Below are positions 18,564 to 29,100 of a stretch of DNA of 63,027 nt, piece by piece (the stretch's first letter is position 1; every line of letters begins with the position of its first letter). A program made the translations under genes and the position numbers. The notes beneath the pieces are model-generated. The model saw only the letters and a list, made by a program, of their open reading frames with translations, made no database searches and was not told the DNA's origin. Source of the stretch: Desulfurivibrionaceae bacterium (GTDB lineage Bacteria; Desulfobacterota; Desulfobulbia; Desulfobulbales; UBA5123); NCBI GenBank assembly GCA_030145325.1, contig JAQYVW010000010.1:1-63027 (forward strand). Direction: 5' to 3'.

Positions 18564-19553
18564 ATGCAATTCAGAACCACAGCCCTTGCCTTCCTTATGC
18601 TTTTACCCATAATCTTAACGGGTTGCGACACCTCGCCCTCAACCGAGAAGCAATACCAAGTCGGCATTATCAATCCCAGTTCCGGTCTCAGCGAGGTTGT
18701 CGAAGGATTCAAACAGGGATTAGCTGAACACGGCTACAGAGAGGGCGACAATCTCACCTATATTGATTACGGGCCGATAAAAATAAACGAGGTCACCACA
18801 ACCATCAAGGAGATGCTTAGCCGCCAACACCTCGACCTCCTTTACACCACCACCACTCGCGGCACCCAGATCGCCAAACAAACCGTGGTCGGCAAAGACG
18901 TCCCAGTTGTTTTTGCGCCGGTCTTTGCCCCGGAAAAAAGCGGCATCATCACCTCCCTGCCAAAACCAGGCGGCAACCTCACCGGCGTCAAGGTTGGCGG
19001 CAGTTCCAGCAGCACCTTCCACTGGCTTCTAAGCATCATGCCGGACATCAAACATATATTTGTGCCATTCCACTGCACCGACCCGGCCGCCAGCATGTGC
19101 TTTAAAGATATGAGCTTGGCGGCCAGCAAGGCCGGGGTCATGGTGGAAGTCGCCAACGTCACCAACAAGACGGAACTAGAGACCGCATTGGCGAATATCC
19201 CCGAGAATACCGATGCCATCTGGCTGTCATGCTCACCACTGATCTTTTCCAACATCAAAGAAATTGTCGCCGTGGCCACCGCCCGCCAACTGCCGGTGGC
19301 CTCGACAACCCATCAGCTAGAAGAAGGCGTCATGGTTTCCTACGGCGTCAACAACTTCGCACTGGGCAAACAAGCTAGCCGCCTGGCCGCCCAAATCCTG
19401 CAAGGCACTGCTCCCAGCGAGATTCCGGTTGAAACTGCAGAATTTTTCCTGAGCATCAACCTCCCCATTGCCACGACCCTGGGCATCGAAATCCCAACCC
19501 ACATCCTTCGCCAGGCAGATTTTATCATCCCCCAAATCCCACCGTCCCCGTAA
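18564..19553 (+). CDS. ABC-type substrate-binding lipoprotein (TrpX/BmpA-like fold), orphan
   Basis: The product is 329 aa. It has a lipoprotein signal with lipobox Leu-Thr-Gly-Cys (Cys21) and then a two-lobed periplasmic-binding fold: QVGIINPSSGLSEVVEGFKQ, LLYTTTTRGTQIAKQT, VPVVFAPVFAPEKSG, then GKQASRLAAQILQG and a C-terminal TLGIEIP. This pattern fits the ABC-transporter binding-protein family that includes TrpX. Ligands in the family include amino acids, but none can be assigned here. The ATG at 18564 has AAGGA about 10 bases upstream; the frame is open to 18486. No permease or ATPase gene flanks it, so it is an orphan or serves a sensor or a transporter elsewhere. Confidence 0.8.
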   Translation: MQFRTTALAFLMLLPIILTGCDTSPSTEKQYQVGIINPSSGLSEVVEGFKQGLAEHGYREGDNLTYIDYGPIKINEVTTTIKEMLSRQHLDLLYTTTTRGTQIAKQTVVGKDVPVVFAPVFAPEKSGIITSLPKPGGNLTGVKVGGSSSSTFHWLLSIMPDIKHIFVPFHCTDPAASMCFKDMSLAASKAGVMVEVANVTNKTELETALANIPENTDAIWLSCSPLIFSNIKEIVAVATARQLPVASTTHQLEEGVMVSYGVNNFALGKQASRLAAQILQGTAPSEIPVETAEFFLSINLPIATTLGIEIPTHILRQADFIIPQIPPSP

Positions 19554-19676
19554 AGCGGAGCAATCCCCAGCCAGAAAGAGACCGCCCCCCTTGACGAACC
19601 TCGCCCAGGGAGATTATAGATACGGCAAGAAAAAAATAGTTACCCTCCCTCCCTTCCTTGCCGCGAGGAGCGCCTG

Positions 19677-20180
19677 GTGAAAGAACACCAATCATTCATG
19701 CAGTTGGCCTTGGCCGAGGCCAACAAGGCTTTGACCGCCAACGAATTCCCGGTGGGTTGCGTCATCGTCAGCAACAACGAAGTGGTGGCCTCCGGGCATC
19801 GCGCCAACAGCCGCAACGCCAACGAACTTGACCATGCCGAAATCGTCACCCTCCGTCAACTCCTTGCCGCCCAACCCGACATAAACTGCGCCAGCCTGAT
19901 CGTTTACTCGACCATGGAACCATGTCTGATGTGCTACGCCACCCTGTTGCTAAACGGCGTCCGCACCATCGCCTACGGCTACGAAGACGCCATGGGCGGC
20001 GGCACCAACCTGGATCTTGCCAAACTCAACCCGCTCTACCAGGATATACAGGTCGAACTGATCCCAGGTCTGTTGCGTAAAGAAAGCCTTGCCCTCTTTA
20101 AACGTTTCTTCGCCAATCCCGAAAACGATTACTGGCGCGACAGCCTGCTTGCCGACTACACCATTAATCAACCTGGCTGA
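19677..20180 (+). CDS. Nucleoside/nucleobase deaminase (CDA/TadA-like zinc enzyme)
   Basis: The product is 167 aa with a GTG start at 19677; GAGGAG lies 6 bases upstream and no ATG fits. The cytidine-deaminase-like zinc site is intact: His53-Ala-Glu55 (HAE) and Pro-Cys83-x2-Cys86 (EPCLMC). The sequence FPVGCVIV and the short C-terminal region (ALFKRFFANPENDYW) resemble guanine deaminase/TadA-type proteins. However, the TadA signature NARN-type loop is replaced by NSRNANELDHAE, so tRNA editing is not assured. It probably deaminates a purine or pyrimidine base or nucleoside. The radical SAM gene follows 27 bp downstream, suggesting co-transcription. Confidence 0.85.
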   Translation: MKEHQSFMQLALAEANKALTANEFPVGCVIVSNNEVVASGHRANSRNANELDHAEIVTLRQLLAAQPDINCASLIVYSTMEPCLMCYATLLLNGVRTIAYGYEDAMGGGTNLDLAKLNPLYQDIQVELIPGLLRKESLALFKRFFANPENDYWRDSLLADYTINQPG

Positions 20181-20207
20181 AAACACCCGCCCGAAACAGG
20201 ATCAACC

Positions 20208-21209
20208 ATGACCAGCACCGCCAGAACCATCGGCTTCAAACCCCAAGAACGAAATATTTTTTTCCATCTTCTCACCGCCTGCAACCTCTCCTGCCGCCAC
20301 TGTTATATCAATACAACCCAACACGGCACCGGGATGGTCAGCAAACAAACCATGGCGGCCTGGCTGTCCCTCTTTTACGAGCCCAGCAAAGAGAGCAACG
20401 TCATCTTTCTGGGCGGCGAACCCACCTTGCACCCGGACCTGGACCACGGTATCAAAACGGCAAGAAAACTTGGCTACCATTCGATAACCGTCGACACCAA
20501 CGGCTACCTCCACCACGATCTACTTAGTAAAATTGGACCAGACGAGGCGGTTTTGAGCTTCAGCCTCGACGGGCCAAGCCCGGAGGTCAACGACCCCATC
20601 CGCGGCAAAGGGGTTTTCACCACCTGTAGCGAAAACCTTAAAAAAGCTGCCAAGCTAGGCTTCAAGATCAGCGTCATCTACACGGTAAGTCGCCTCAACA
20701 TCGACCACCTGCACAAGATGCCGCAACTACTGGCTGAGTGGGGAGTGAGCCGCTTCTTCATCCAAGTCATCGGCTTGCGTGGAAAGTCCGCCGGAGAAAC
20801 CGGCAACGAGCTGCAACTGACCCCGGCAGAATGGCTACAAACCGTGCCGCCCATAGCCGCCCAAGCCGCCAAACATGGGTTGGAGGTGGTCTACCCTAAG
20901 GTCTTTCTGGATCCCAATGAACCGTTCCAGTGCGCCGGCAACGTAGCCGAAAATTATTTTATCTTCCCCAATGGCCGGGTCTACCGCTGCCCCCTGTGCG
21001 AGGATTACCCCCTCCACGCCCTGCGCATCGAAGAAAACCATCTAATCAAGAACGTCGGCATCACCGAAGAACAACTCTTCACCCTCTCCATCCCGGAAGG
21101 ATGCGTGATGAACAAACTCCTTCAACCCGGCAACCTAAGCTACAACACTGACGGATCCCCGAAACACCGCATATCTTGCTGTCTGCTCAAACAACAAATC
21201 AAGGGCTGA
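20208..21209 (+). CDS. Radical SAM protein with SPASM/twitch-like C-terminus
   Basis: The product is 333 aa. The iron-sulfur motif Cys25-x3-Cys29-x2-Cys32 (CNLSCRHC) coordinates the cluster that cleaves S-adenosylmethionine. FLGGEPTLHPD and VDTNGY are the usual SAM-binding strands, and LSFSLDGPSPEVNDPIRG is the conserved substrate-side strand. The C-terminal third carries further cysteines (FQCAGN, YRCPLCED, EGCVMN and RISCCLL), with the FPNGRVYRCPLC pattern typical of SPASM or twitch auxiliary-cluster domains. Family members modify peptides or cofactors; the substrate is unknown and no precursor peptide is visible nearby. It is probably co-transcribed with the deaminase. Confidence 0.85.
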   Translation: MTSTARTIGFKPQERNIFFHLLTACNLSCRHCYINTTQHGTGMVSKQTMAAWLSLFYEPSKESNVIFLGGEPTLHPDLDHGIKTARKLGYHSITVDTNGYLHHDLLSKIGPDEAVLSFSLDGPSPEVNDPIRGKGVFTTCSENLKKAAKLGFKISVIYTVSRLNIDHLHKMPQLLAEWGVSRFFIQVIGLRGKSAGETGNELQLTPAEWLQTVPPIAAQAAKHGLEVVYPKVFLDPNEPFQCAGNVAENYFIFPNGRVYRCPLCEDYPLHALRIEENHLIKNVGITEEQLFTLSIPEGCVMNKLLQPGNLSYNTDGSPKHRISCCLLKQQIKG

Positions 21210-21331
21210 ACGTGCTTCAACTGCATAGTTACCCGCTGGTGCCCCAAAAGAAGGCCAGGCATAACAACCTGGCAAGTTACACGAGACCGGCTCTCCCCAT
21301 GGGTGGGTAAATGATAAACCACATGATTCCC

Positions 21332-21373
21332 TAAAAAAAAACGGCCCGCCAACACCATAGGTTGACAGACCGT
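21332..21373 (-). terminator. Rho-independent terminator of operon copy A
   Basis: On the minus strand ACGGTCTGTCAAC (21373-21361) pairs with GTTGGCGGGCCGT (21353-21341), 13 bp including G-U pairs. The loop is 7 bases and a run of nine T follows. It lies 60 bp after the PKD gene A stop codon. The 5' part, ACGGCCCGCCAACACCATAG on the plus strand, resembles the terminator of copy B at 40064-40092, so the terminators are probably duplicates too. Confidence 0.85.
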
Positions 21374-21432
21374 CTATTAAAATTAGATTCCACTTCTTGA
21401 GGATGGATCGTCCCTCTTAGAGAGTCACGGCC

Positions 21433-24400
21433 TCAATTAGCCTCAATCAGAATCGAAACTGCGCTAACATCGGCACCGCTGATCGTAACCGTTCCACTGT
21501 ACGTTCCATAGCTACTCCGTACCGCGACCTCATAAACACCGTCAAAAGTTGTGCCAACGGCAGACTGCAAACCATCAAGCAGAAACACACCATGACTGTC
21601 GGTGCTACAACTCCGGGAAACGCCAGCCCCAACCACCTCCACCATTGCCTCTGCTAACTCTTCACCAGAATCGGCCCCACTATCACCATCCGCATCATAA
21701 TAAACGGTGCCACCATAGCTATAACCTGCGGTCATTGCCACCCCACCAAGGGCGTTATCTGCCCCACTCAAATCAATGGCCACCGCCTTGGCGACATCAT
21801 TAACGGTGATGACCTGCGCATAGGCATCAAGCCCCCCATAGTAGGCATCAACAAACCCCTCGGCATAAAATCCAGCCTTATAGTTGCCACCGGCAGGGAG
21901 ATCAACACTAAACAAACCCTGCCCACGTCGACTAACCCCGTTCCAGACCCCAGAGGCAGCATCCCAGACATTAATCCACACCAGCGTCTCGGCATCAACC
22001 CCATTAACCGCGCCCGAAAGGCTGTAAACAGTCACTGCCGCCAAGGATATATTCACGCCGCTGAGATCAGCATTGCTCACGGTTACGACTGTGGCGCTCT
22101 CTCTGCTTACGACATCGCCGTAATAAATATTCTTCGTTGTCGTCTCGGCCAACAAGCGATAATCTGAGGCCGCCCCCAAGCGGTTAATGGTATAGGGCGC
22201 ATTTCCTGCCTCATCAGCAAAAACGGTCACCGACTCACGGCAACCTGCAACCAGGCTGTCAGCAGAGACGGTGATTTTCTCATGGGCTGCCGCACCGCTG
22301 ATGATACCGGAGATGGAATAACCTGTAGCCAGAACACAACTGACACCAATGGGATTTGAGCCCGTATCGATATCAGAAAGAACCTCAAGAGGATGATTTG
22401 CCGGCCGAAAAGTCACCTTCAGATCGGTTACAACAGGCAAGCCGCCAAGGTTATAGATTACTGAAGACCCACTCCCCACCAGACTGGTTGCCGTCCAAGA
22501 CCCTGCCGCTTCACTACTGGCCTCTATCCATACCTCTTCTCCTGCCGCCAGACCGAAAATGGAGCCGCTAATGGTGTTGCCGGTGGTGAGAGGTAGATTT
22601 ATTCCCGTTACCGTGGTAGAGCCATCCACCAGCTCGGCGTCATTGATCCCGACAAGACCATCGAGACTATAATAACCATCCCGATAATCATCGGCATCGA
22701 TCCTCACCTTGTAGTCAACAGCAGGCAGCAAGCCCTTGATTTCATATTCAAGATCACTGCCGGTACCAATAATTTCTGTGGATCCGGTAAACTCTCCAGC
22801 AGCACTCCAGGCGACCAGGAGAGCAGTATCGCCAGCTTTAAGGCCACTAACCGTCCCGCCAATGGATATTGCCGAGCCCACAACCATATCGATACCACCG
22901 ACATCGCCTGCGGAAAGATCAACAAGGGTCGCCGTCGAACAGGAACCAGGGGCCAGCTCTACACCACCCGGCGCACCGACGAAGAAGCCGTTACCATACT
23001 CAGCCGAGGAGAGCGAAACCTGATAGTCGGTGGCTGCGCCCAAACCGGTAAGGGTAAATTGTGCTTCAGCACCGCTACTCTTCACCTCCACACTGTTCCA
23101 GAGGCCGGTGGCTTCACTCCATGCCTCCACCCAAAACAGATCCCCGGCAGAGAGACCGGAAATGGTCCCGGAAATGGCAAAGCCCTGGGTCGCCACCACC
23201 GAAACACCCGTCGCACCACCGCTGAAAAGGGCGCCCTCCGCCCAACCAGCCACAGTGCCAGCACTGGTTACATAGCCACTTTGATAATCGTCGCTACGCA
23301 AAGTCAGACGATAGTCGCCTGCCGCCAAACCGCCAAGGGTAAAGGGATCTGAACCACTGCCCCCGCCGCTAAGGGTTGTGAAGCCCCAACTATTGGCGCT
23401 TTGGCTCCAGGCTTCAATTATTACCGATTCACCGTTGCCCAGGCCACTCACCGTCCCCGAGATAGTCAAGCCTGGCGTCAAAACAAAGTCAATTCCGGGT
23501 ACCGAACCGATACTAACATCCACCGGGGTACCGTTTTTCCACAACGACTGCCCGGCATAGACGGCGAACTGATACCCTCCGCCGCCGGGTACCGAGACGA
23601 TATAATCAGAACCAGGGGCAACATTCAGGACATAAAAACCATTATCATCACTGACACCGCCTGCTTGCAGAGCAAGGGCTGTGGATGATGCTTCCACCCA
23701 CATCCCTGCCACCGGTGCGTCATCTTCACCAACCAGACGTCCGGAAATAGTCACCCCATTGGCTCGTGGGTCTTGCCCGGCAAGGTATTCTGCCAGGTTC
23801 GTCTCACCGTCACCATCAAGATCGGTAACCCCATCAGCAGCAACCATTGGCGCCAGGCCGTTGGTTAACTCCCAATTATCGGGCATGCCGTCGCCATCAT
23901 CATCGCTATCACTGTTATTGCCAATCCCGTCCAAGTCAGTATCAAGCCATTCGGTGGCGTCGTTGGCAAAGGCATCCACAGGGTTGACGATCCCGTCACC
24001 ATCGGAATCAACTTGGGCCACCGGCCCGGCAACAAACTTGAGCATGGTACCGCTGGTGGTCACCGCCCAACCGGTGGTGGAATCCAATAAAACAAGAGAG
24101 GCTAAATCAACGGTGGTCCCGCTGGCCTGCTCCTGCCACGTTGCACCGCCATTGACGGTGGACAAAACTAGACCGTTGGCCCCCACAACCGAGCCATAAT
24201 TAGCATCAACAAAATCAACACTGGTAAGTTCAGCCGTGGTGTTACTAGTCTGTTGCTGCCAAGTGGCACCACCATCAATGGTATGGAGAATCACTCCCTC
24301 CGCTCCCACCAGCCAACCGGTTTCGGCATCAATAAAGTCCATATGACCAAAAGCAACGGTAGAGGTGCTCAACCCCGTAGCTTGTAACGTCCAGCTACTG

Positions 24401-26067
24401 CCGCCATTCTCGGTATGGAGGATCTGCCGCACCTCGCCGTCCTTGCCGCCTGCGGCCCAACCGATGTTATCATCCACAAAGTGAATATCAACCAACTGCT
24501 CAGTAATCGATGTCTCCTGCAAGGCCCAATGGGCACCGCCATCGGTGGTGCGTTGAATGGTGCCGTTTTCACCGCAGATCCAGCCATTATAACGATCAAC
24601 AAAGAAGATTGCGGTGGGCCGCGATTGGCTGGCGCTGGTCTGCACACTCCAAGTTGCACCACCATCATCGGTATGGAGAATGCGGGCAGAAGTGGCTGAG
24701 CCGCCAATGGCCCAACCATGATTGGCATCAACAAAAGAACAACCGTAAAGGCTTTCGGTGGCAGGAAACTCCACCGGAAGTGTCTGGCTAAGCCAAGTGA
24801 CACCACCGTTAACGCTTTTAAGGATGGTACCGTTGCCACCCACTGCCCAGCCGGTGCTATCGTTGACAAACTGAACCTTGGCCAGCGGCTCTGGACTAAT
24901 GGCTGTAGCCCCGCCCCAACCTCCCTCAAAGCCAGAAGGAATCAGGGTGACGCTCACATCATCCAACAAGAGACCGGACGGAGCCAGATTCTCTGAAACA
25001 TACTGCACCGCAAGATTCAACGTTTGCCCGGAATATTCGCTGAGATCATAAGCAAACCTCTGCCAACTCGCGTTCTGGGAGCGAACTTCCGCAACAGTGG
25101 TCGTAAAATCGCTGAGCTCCCGCCCGGAGATGGAGAGCTTAAGGTTAAAGTCTTCAAAATAATTGGCGGTTATTGCCCGGGCCCAAAAAGAATAGATGGC
25201 CTTATATCCGGCCGGAATGCTCACCGGGGGCAAAAGCAGCCAGTCGTCATTTTGTGTGGAGTTATTCCACAAAGCCACCACCGACTTGACACCACTATGA
25301 GCATACGTCTCGGTGTCATCATAACCAACGGCCCAGGTTATCGGCCCGTAAGCATCGGCATCGCCATCATTGTTAATTGCTGTCCAACCCAGGGCAGCAA
25401 TGCTATTCGGGCCGGTGGCAGCATGCTCAAAACCTTCCTGAAAAATGTTGCGCGTTACCGAAAAGGCGCTGACCGTGATCATCCCGGTTACAGTTTTCGT
25501 TACCGGTGCCCCGCCATCACTGACGGTAAGCGCAACGGTATAGGTACCGGGGGTTACATAAGAGTGGGCGGGATGTTGCTCGCTGCTGGTGTTGCTGTCA
25601 CCAAAGTTCCAACTCCAGGAGGTAGGATTGCCCACCGATATATCATTGAACTGTACCGCCAGGGGCGCAGTGCCAGTGGTTTGATCAGCAGCAAAATCGG
25701 CAACCAGGGCAGTGCTGATAGGATAGGTAACGGTAATCAGGTCAGATTTGGTCTTGCCGGAACTGGTTGCGCCATCCGAAACCACCAGGGAAACCGAATA
25801 AACGCCGGGGGAAGTAAAGGTATGGAGAGGTGACTGCTCCGAACTGGTGGTGCCATCGCCGAAATCCCAAAGCCAAGAGGTAGCGACGCCTAATGAGGTG
25901 TCATAGAAATGCACCCCCAAAGGGGCAACGCCGATGGTAACGTCTTCACTGAAGTTGGCGCTCAGCACGTTTTCTGCCCCAGCCGGGGCCGGAAAACTCG
26001 CCAAGGAGAAAAAGCACAGCAAGAAACCCAGGCAAACAGAAGCATAAGTCAATTTCCGGTTGAGCAC
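21433..26067 (-). CDS. Secreted PKD / Ycf48-propeller / carboxypeptidase-regulatory-repeat protein (copy A)
   Basis: The product is 1544 aa with a GTG start at 26067 (AAGGA 5 bases upstream). It opens a clean Sec signal peptide ending PAPAGA; ATGs at 26106 and 26157 are in frame but lack a good site. Domains in order: two PKD domains (about 25-200; WLWDFGDGTTSSEQSP), a choice-of-anchor-J-like jelly roll (about 205-380), a seven-bladed Ycf48/BNR propeller (about 390-680; repeats of FVD-x5-GWAVG and NGGATW), a thrombospondin type 3 Asp-rich stretch (DSDDDGDGMPDNW), then six repeats of the ISGTVSGL-x-AGD type and an SdrD-B-like end with YYDADGDSG. No heme motif, sortase signal or membrane anchor is seen. 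It is last in operon A. An adhesive or matrix role is inferred. Confidence 0.85.
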   Translation of the reverse strand: MLNRKLTYASVCLGFLLCFFSLASFPAPAGAENVLSANFSEDVTIGVAPLGVHFYDTSLGVATSWLWDFGDGTTSSEQSPLHTFTSPGVYSVSLVVSDGATSSGKTKSDLITVTYPISTALVADFAADQTTGTAPLAVQFNDISVGNPTSWSWNFGDSNTSSEQHPAHSYVTPGTYTVALTVSDGGAPVTKTVTGMITVSAFSVTRNIFQEGFEHAATGPNSIAALGWTAINNDGDADAYGPITWAVGYDDTETYAHSGVKSVVALWNNSTQNDDWLLLPPVSIPAGYKAIYSFWARAITANYFEDFNLKLSISGRELSDFTTTVAEVRSQNASWQRFAYDLSEYSGQTLNLAVQYVSENLAPSGLLLDDVSVTLIPSGFEGGWGGATAISPEPLAKVQFVNDSTGWAVGGNGTILKSVNGGVTWLSQTLPVEFPATESLYGCSFVDANHGWAIGGSATSARILHTDDGGATWSVQTSASQSRPTAIFFVDRYNGWICGENGTIQRTTDGGAHWALQETSITEQLVDIHFVDDNIGWAAGGKDGEVRQILHTENGGSSWTLQATGLSTSTVAFGHMDFIDAETGWLVGAEGVILHTIDGGATWQQQTSNTTAELTSVDFVDANYGSVVGANGLVLSTVNGGATWQEQASGTTVDLASLVLLDSTTGWAVTTSGTMLKFVAGPVAQVDSDGDGIVNPVDAFANDATEWLDTDLDGIGNNSDSDDDGDGMPDNWELTNGLAPMVAADGVTDLDGDGETNLAEYLAGQDPRANGVTISGRLVGEDDAPVAGMWVEASSTALALQAGGVSDDNGFYVLNVAPGSDYIVSVPGGGGYQFAVYAGQSLWKNGTPVDVSIGSVPGIDFVLTPGLTISGTVSGLGNGESVIIEAWSQSANSWGFTTLSGGGSGSDPFTLGGLAAGDYRLTLRSDDYQSGYVTSAGTVAGWAEGALFSGGATGVSVVATQGFAISGTISGLSAGDLFWVEAWSEATGLWNSVEVKSSGAEAQFTLTGLGAATDYQVSLSSAEYGNGFFVGAPGGVELAPGSCSTATLVDLSAGDVGGIDMVVGSAISIGGTVSGLKAGDTALLVAWSAAGEFTGSTEIIGTGSDLEYEIKGLLPAVDYKVRIDADDYRDGYYSLDGLVGINDAELVDGSTTVTGINLPLTTGNTISGSIFGLAAGEEVWIEASSEAAGSWTATSLVGSGSSVIYNLGGLPVVTDLKVTFRPANHPLEVLSDIDTGSNPIGVSCVLATGYSISGIISGAAAHEKITVSADSLVAGCRESVTVFADEAGNAPYTINRLGAASDYRLLAETTTKNIYYGDVVSRESATVVTVSNADLSGVNISLAAVTVYSLSGAVNGVDAETLVWINVWDAASGVWNGVSRRGQGLFSVDLPAGGNYKAGFYAEGFVDAYYGGLDAYAQVITVNDVAKAVAIDLSGADNALGGVAMTAGYSYGGTVYYDADGDSGADSGEELAEAMVEVVGAGVSRSCSTDSHGVFLLDGLQSAVGTTFDGVYEVAVRSSYGTYSGTVTISGADVSAVSILIEAN

Positions 26068-26182
26068 GTTCGTCCTTGCAATATGAATATGCATGTTTTT
26101 ATCCATTACGAATCCATAACTTGCTCTGTTGCCAAAAGCGGGTGAGCAAGACGGCATAAATTCACCACCAACTCTACAACCA

Positions 26183-29100
26183 TCATGGCGCAGTCACCGT
26201 CACCAACTTATCACGGGTTGCAATCCCAGTGGCAGTCCCATCGGCCTCAACGGCATAAAAATTGTAATGCAGTATACCGTCACCCAGATAGCTTAAGGTT
26301 AGCGTCTTCGTATAGATTTTTCCGTCGGAGTAGACGGTATCACCACCATCATCGGCGACCATGTCTACCTTTTCATCGGCGTCCAGGTAATCGCCATCGT
26401 CATTGCGGTCGATCCACACCTGGATAGTGGTCGGTGCATTATTGTCGGTATCGCTATACCAAACGCGGAAGACAAAGCTACCTGCCGCCCCACTATCAGG
26501 ATCAACACCATCGGAGAGATAGTTTGCTTCTTCCGTCCAGGTCAAAATCGGCGTAAAATCAGCACCGGCATAGAACTCATCTGCCCCCATGTCCCAGTCA
26601 GTACTATCTGGACGGACATCATCATCAATATCTTCCGTTGTGGCTCCAGGGTAAGCGACATCATCCGCAGCGCTATTGATACAGTCAACACCAGATGTCA
26701 GGTGAAAATCACCATGGATGGTTGGCACCCCTGCCGTGGCCTGACGGAGATCAACGAATCCAGGATCATAGCTATATGACAAAGGCGGAACAGTGATATT
26801 GTTACTGCCTGTACCTCCCCAGCCACCATCCACATCGGAATAATCAACGGTAATCAATGCTCCGGAAATATCCACACCGGTACCTGCCGAACTATTTCCA
26901 TAAAAAATACTGCTGATTACCGTTGTGGCAGTGGTCGAATACAGACCACCCCCAGTTCCCCCATAATTACCGGAGAAAGTACAGCTATCAATAGCCAGAG
27001 CTCCAAGGTTATATATTCCGCCGCCATAACGCCAACTATCAGCGAGAGTTGCATTACCCGAGACAATACAATTTGTCATGGTCGTGGTCACCCCGGCAGC
27101 CAAGTATAAACCAGCCCCATATTTTTGAGAATAGTTCGCACTAATCTTCATCTTGGAAAGATTCAAAACGGTACCACTAGCACTGTTAGCAAATATGCCA
27201 CCGCCATTAGTATTACTGGCAGTAGCTTTATTCCTACTTATGGAGCCACCGGTAAAATCAAGGTCAGCGCCATCTATGATATAAATTCCGGGCCCAATCG
27301 TTGCGACATTGCCGTCTATAGAGCCGCCGGTAATGGTGGCGGATGTTGTATCAGAACCTTTCAGATAGAGGCCAGCATTTTCCTGAGTCGCAGTATTATT
27401 ATCAATGTGGCAGTCAGTCATCGTCAATGTTCCCAAGGTGCAGTAAACCGTACCCTTGCCAGTAGTATTATTGCTGATACTAGTATTGTTAACGATTGCG
27501 CCGGCGCTGGCACCTGAGATATAGATACCGGAACCCAATAAAGCAGCCGGATAATTTTCTGTTATGTTGCAATTTTGAATGGTCGGCGTTGAACTACTGC
27601 CAATCTCAATGCCTCTGGAAGACCAGCCCCCTGTATACTGGTTGGTGAGGGTGAAGCCATCCAGAACTGCTGTAATACCCGGATTTGTATTGGTGAACTT
27701 AACCACCGGCTTATCACTGGCAGTACCATTAATCAAGGTAGCATCCATACTCCCCATGGCCTTGACCGTAACCCCCTTGGTATCTGTTGGAAAAGTGACA
27801 TTCTCACTGTAGGTTCCTTCAGCGACAAGAACGGTATCTCCATCTGAAGCAGCGGTTATACCACCCTGGATAGTTGTAGCAGTACAACCAGAAGCACAAA
27901 CGGTTATGGCGTCAAGCACGGTCACGGTCTGGGATCCAACCACCGGATTATTGCCAGTGGCTTCCTTAAGCAGGCTATCCTTGGCATAAAACCGGTACGG
28001 AACAGTACCTGCGGCTACATAGGGGACAGCCACATCAGCGGAATAAAGCTTACCGTCAGTATAGGTGGTGTCGCCAGCATCCACTTCCGTCATAGTTATT
28101 TTTTCATCGGCATCATAGCCATCGGCAGGATCATCCTGATCAACCCAAACCTCAATTGTGTCGGGAGGGTTATTATCAGCATCCGTATACTTCACCCTAA
28201 AAGTAAAGGTCAGGCCACCATAATCACTGTCTGGATCAACACCGTCGGTTGTATAATTCGCTTCGCCAGTCCAATCCAGCACTGGCGCAGCATTGGCAAT
28301 GGTGACCGCCACAGTGGCATCGCCGGTGGGGGTGCCGGTGGCAGTATCAAGGCTGTCCGTGGCAGTAAAGGTGTAATTAATATCACCAATGGTGCTCAAG
28401 GTGATATCAGGGTCGGTATGATACAGCTTGCCATCGGTGTAGTCAGTATCAACCTCAACCTCAACCAGATTCACTTTTTCATCAGTATCGAGATAATCGG
28501 TGTCATCGTTCTTATCCACCCAGACCTGAATAGAACTGGGCGCTTCATTATCGACATCGGTGTATTTGACCCTGAACTCATAGCTGCTGCCCGCTTCCGC
28601 GCTGTCAGGATCAACGCCATCCGCATCAAACACGCCGCTATCACCAACCCAGGCCAGCACCGGCACATTATTTGTCACTGTAACAGTGTTAGCAGTTGGG
28701 CTGGTCGGATCACCGATTGCGGCTCCATCAACCGCCTCACCACCATCGGAGGCATAAAAACGATATTCCAGAACAGTGGATGCCACTACCCCAACCTTGT
28801 CCAAGGCCACAGTCTTGCTATAGTCCTTACCGTCGGTGTAGGTGGTATCATTGGGATCAACTTCGCCCATGGTGATCATTTCACCGGCATCGGCGAAATC
28901 AGCGTCATCATTCTTATCAATCCACACCTGGATTGAGCTGGGTGGATTATTGTTAGCGTCGGTGTACTTGATCTTAAAAACAAAATTACTGCCGCTGAGA
29001 TCACTATCCGGATTAGCGCCATCGGTACCATCATAGCCTGCATCAGCGAGCCAGGAGAGGGTCGGCGCGTCGTTAACCAGCAGCGTGTGATTGGCAACCG

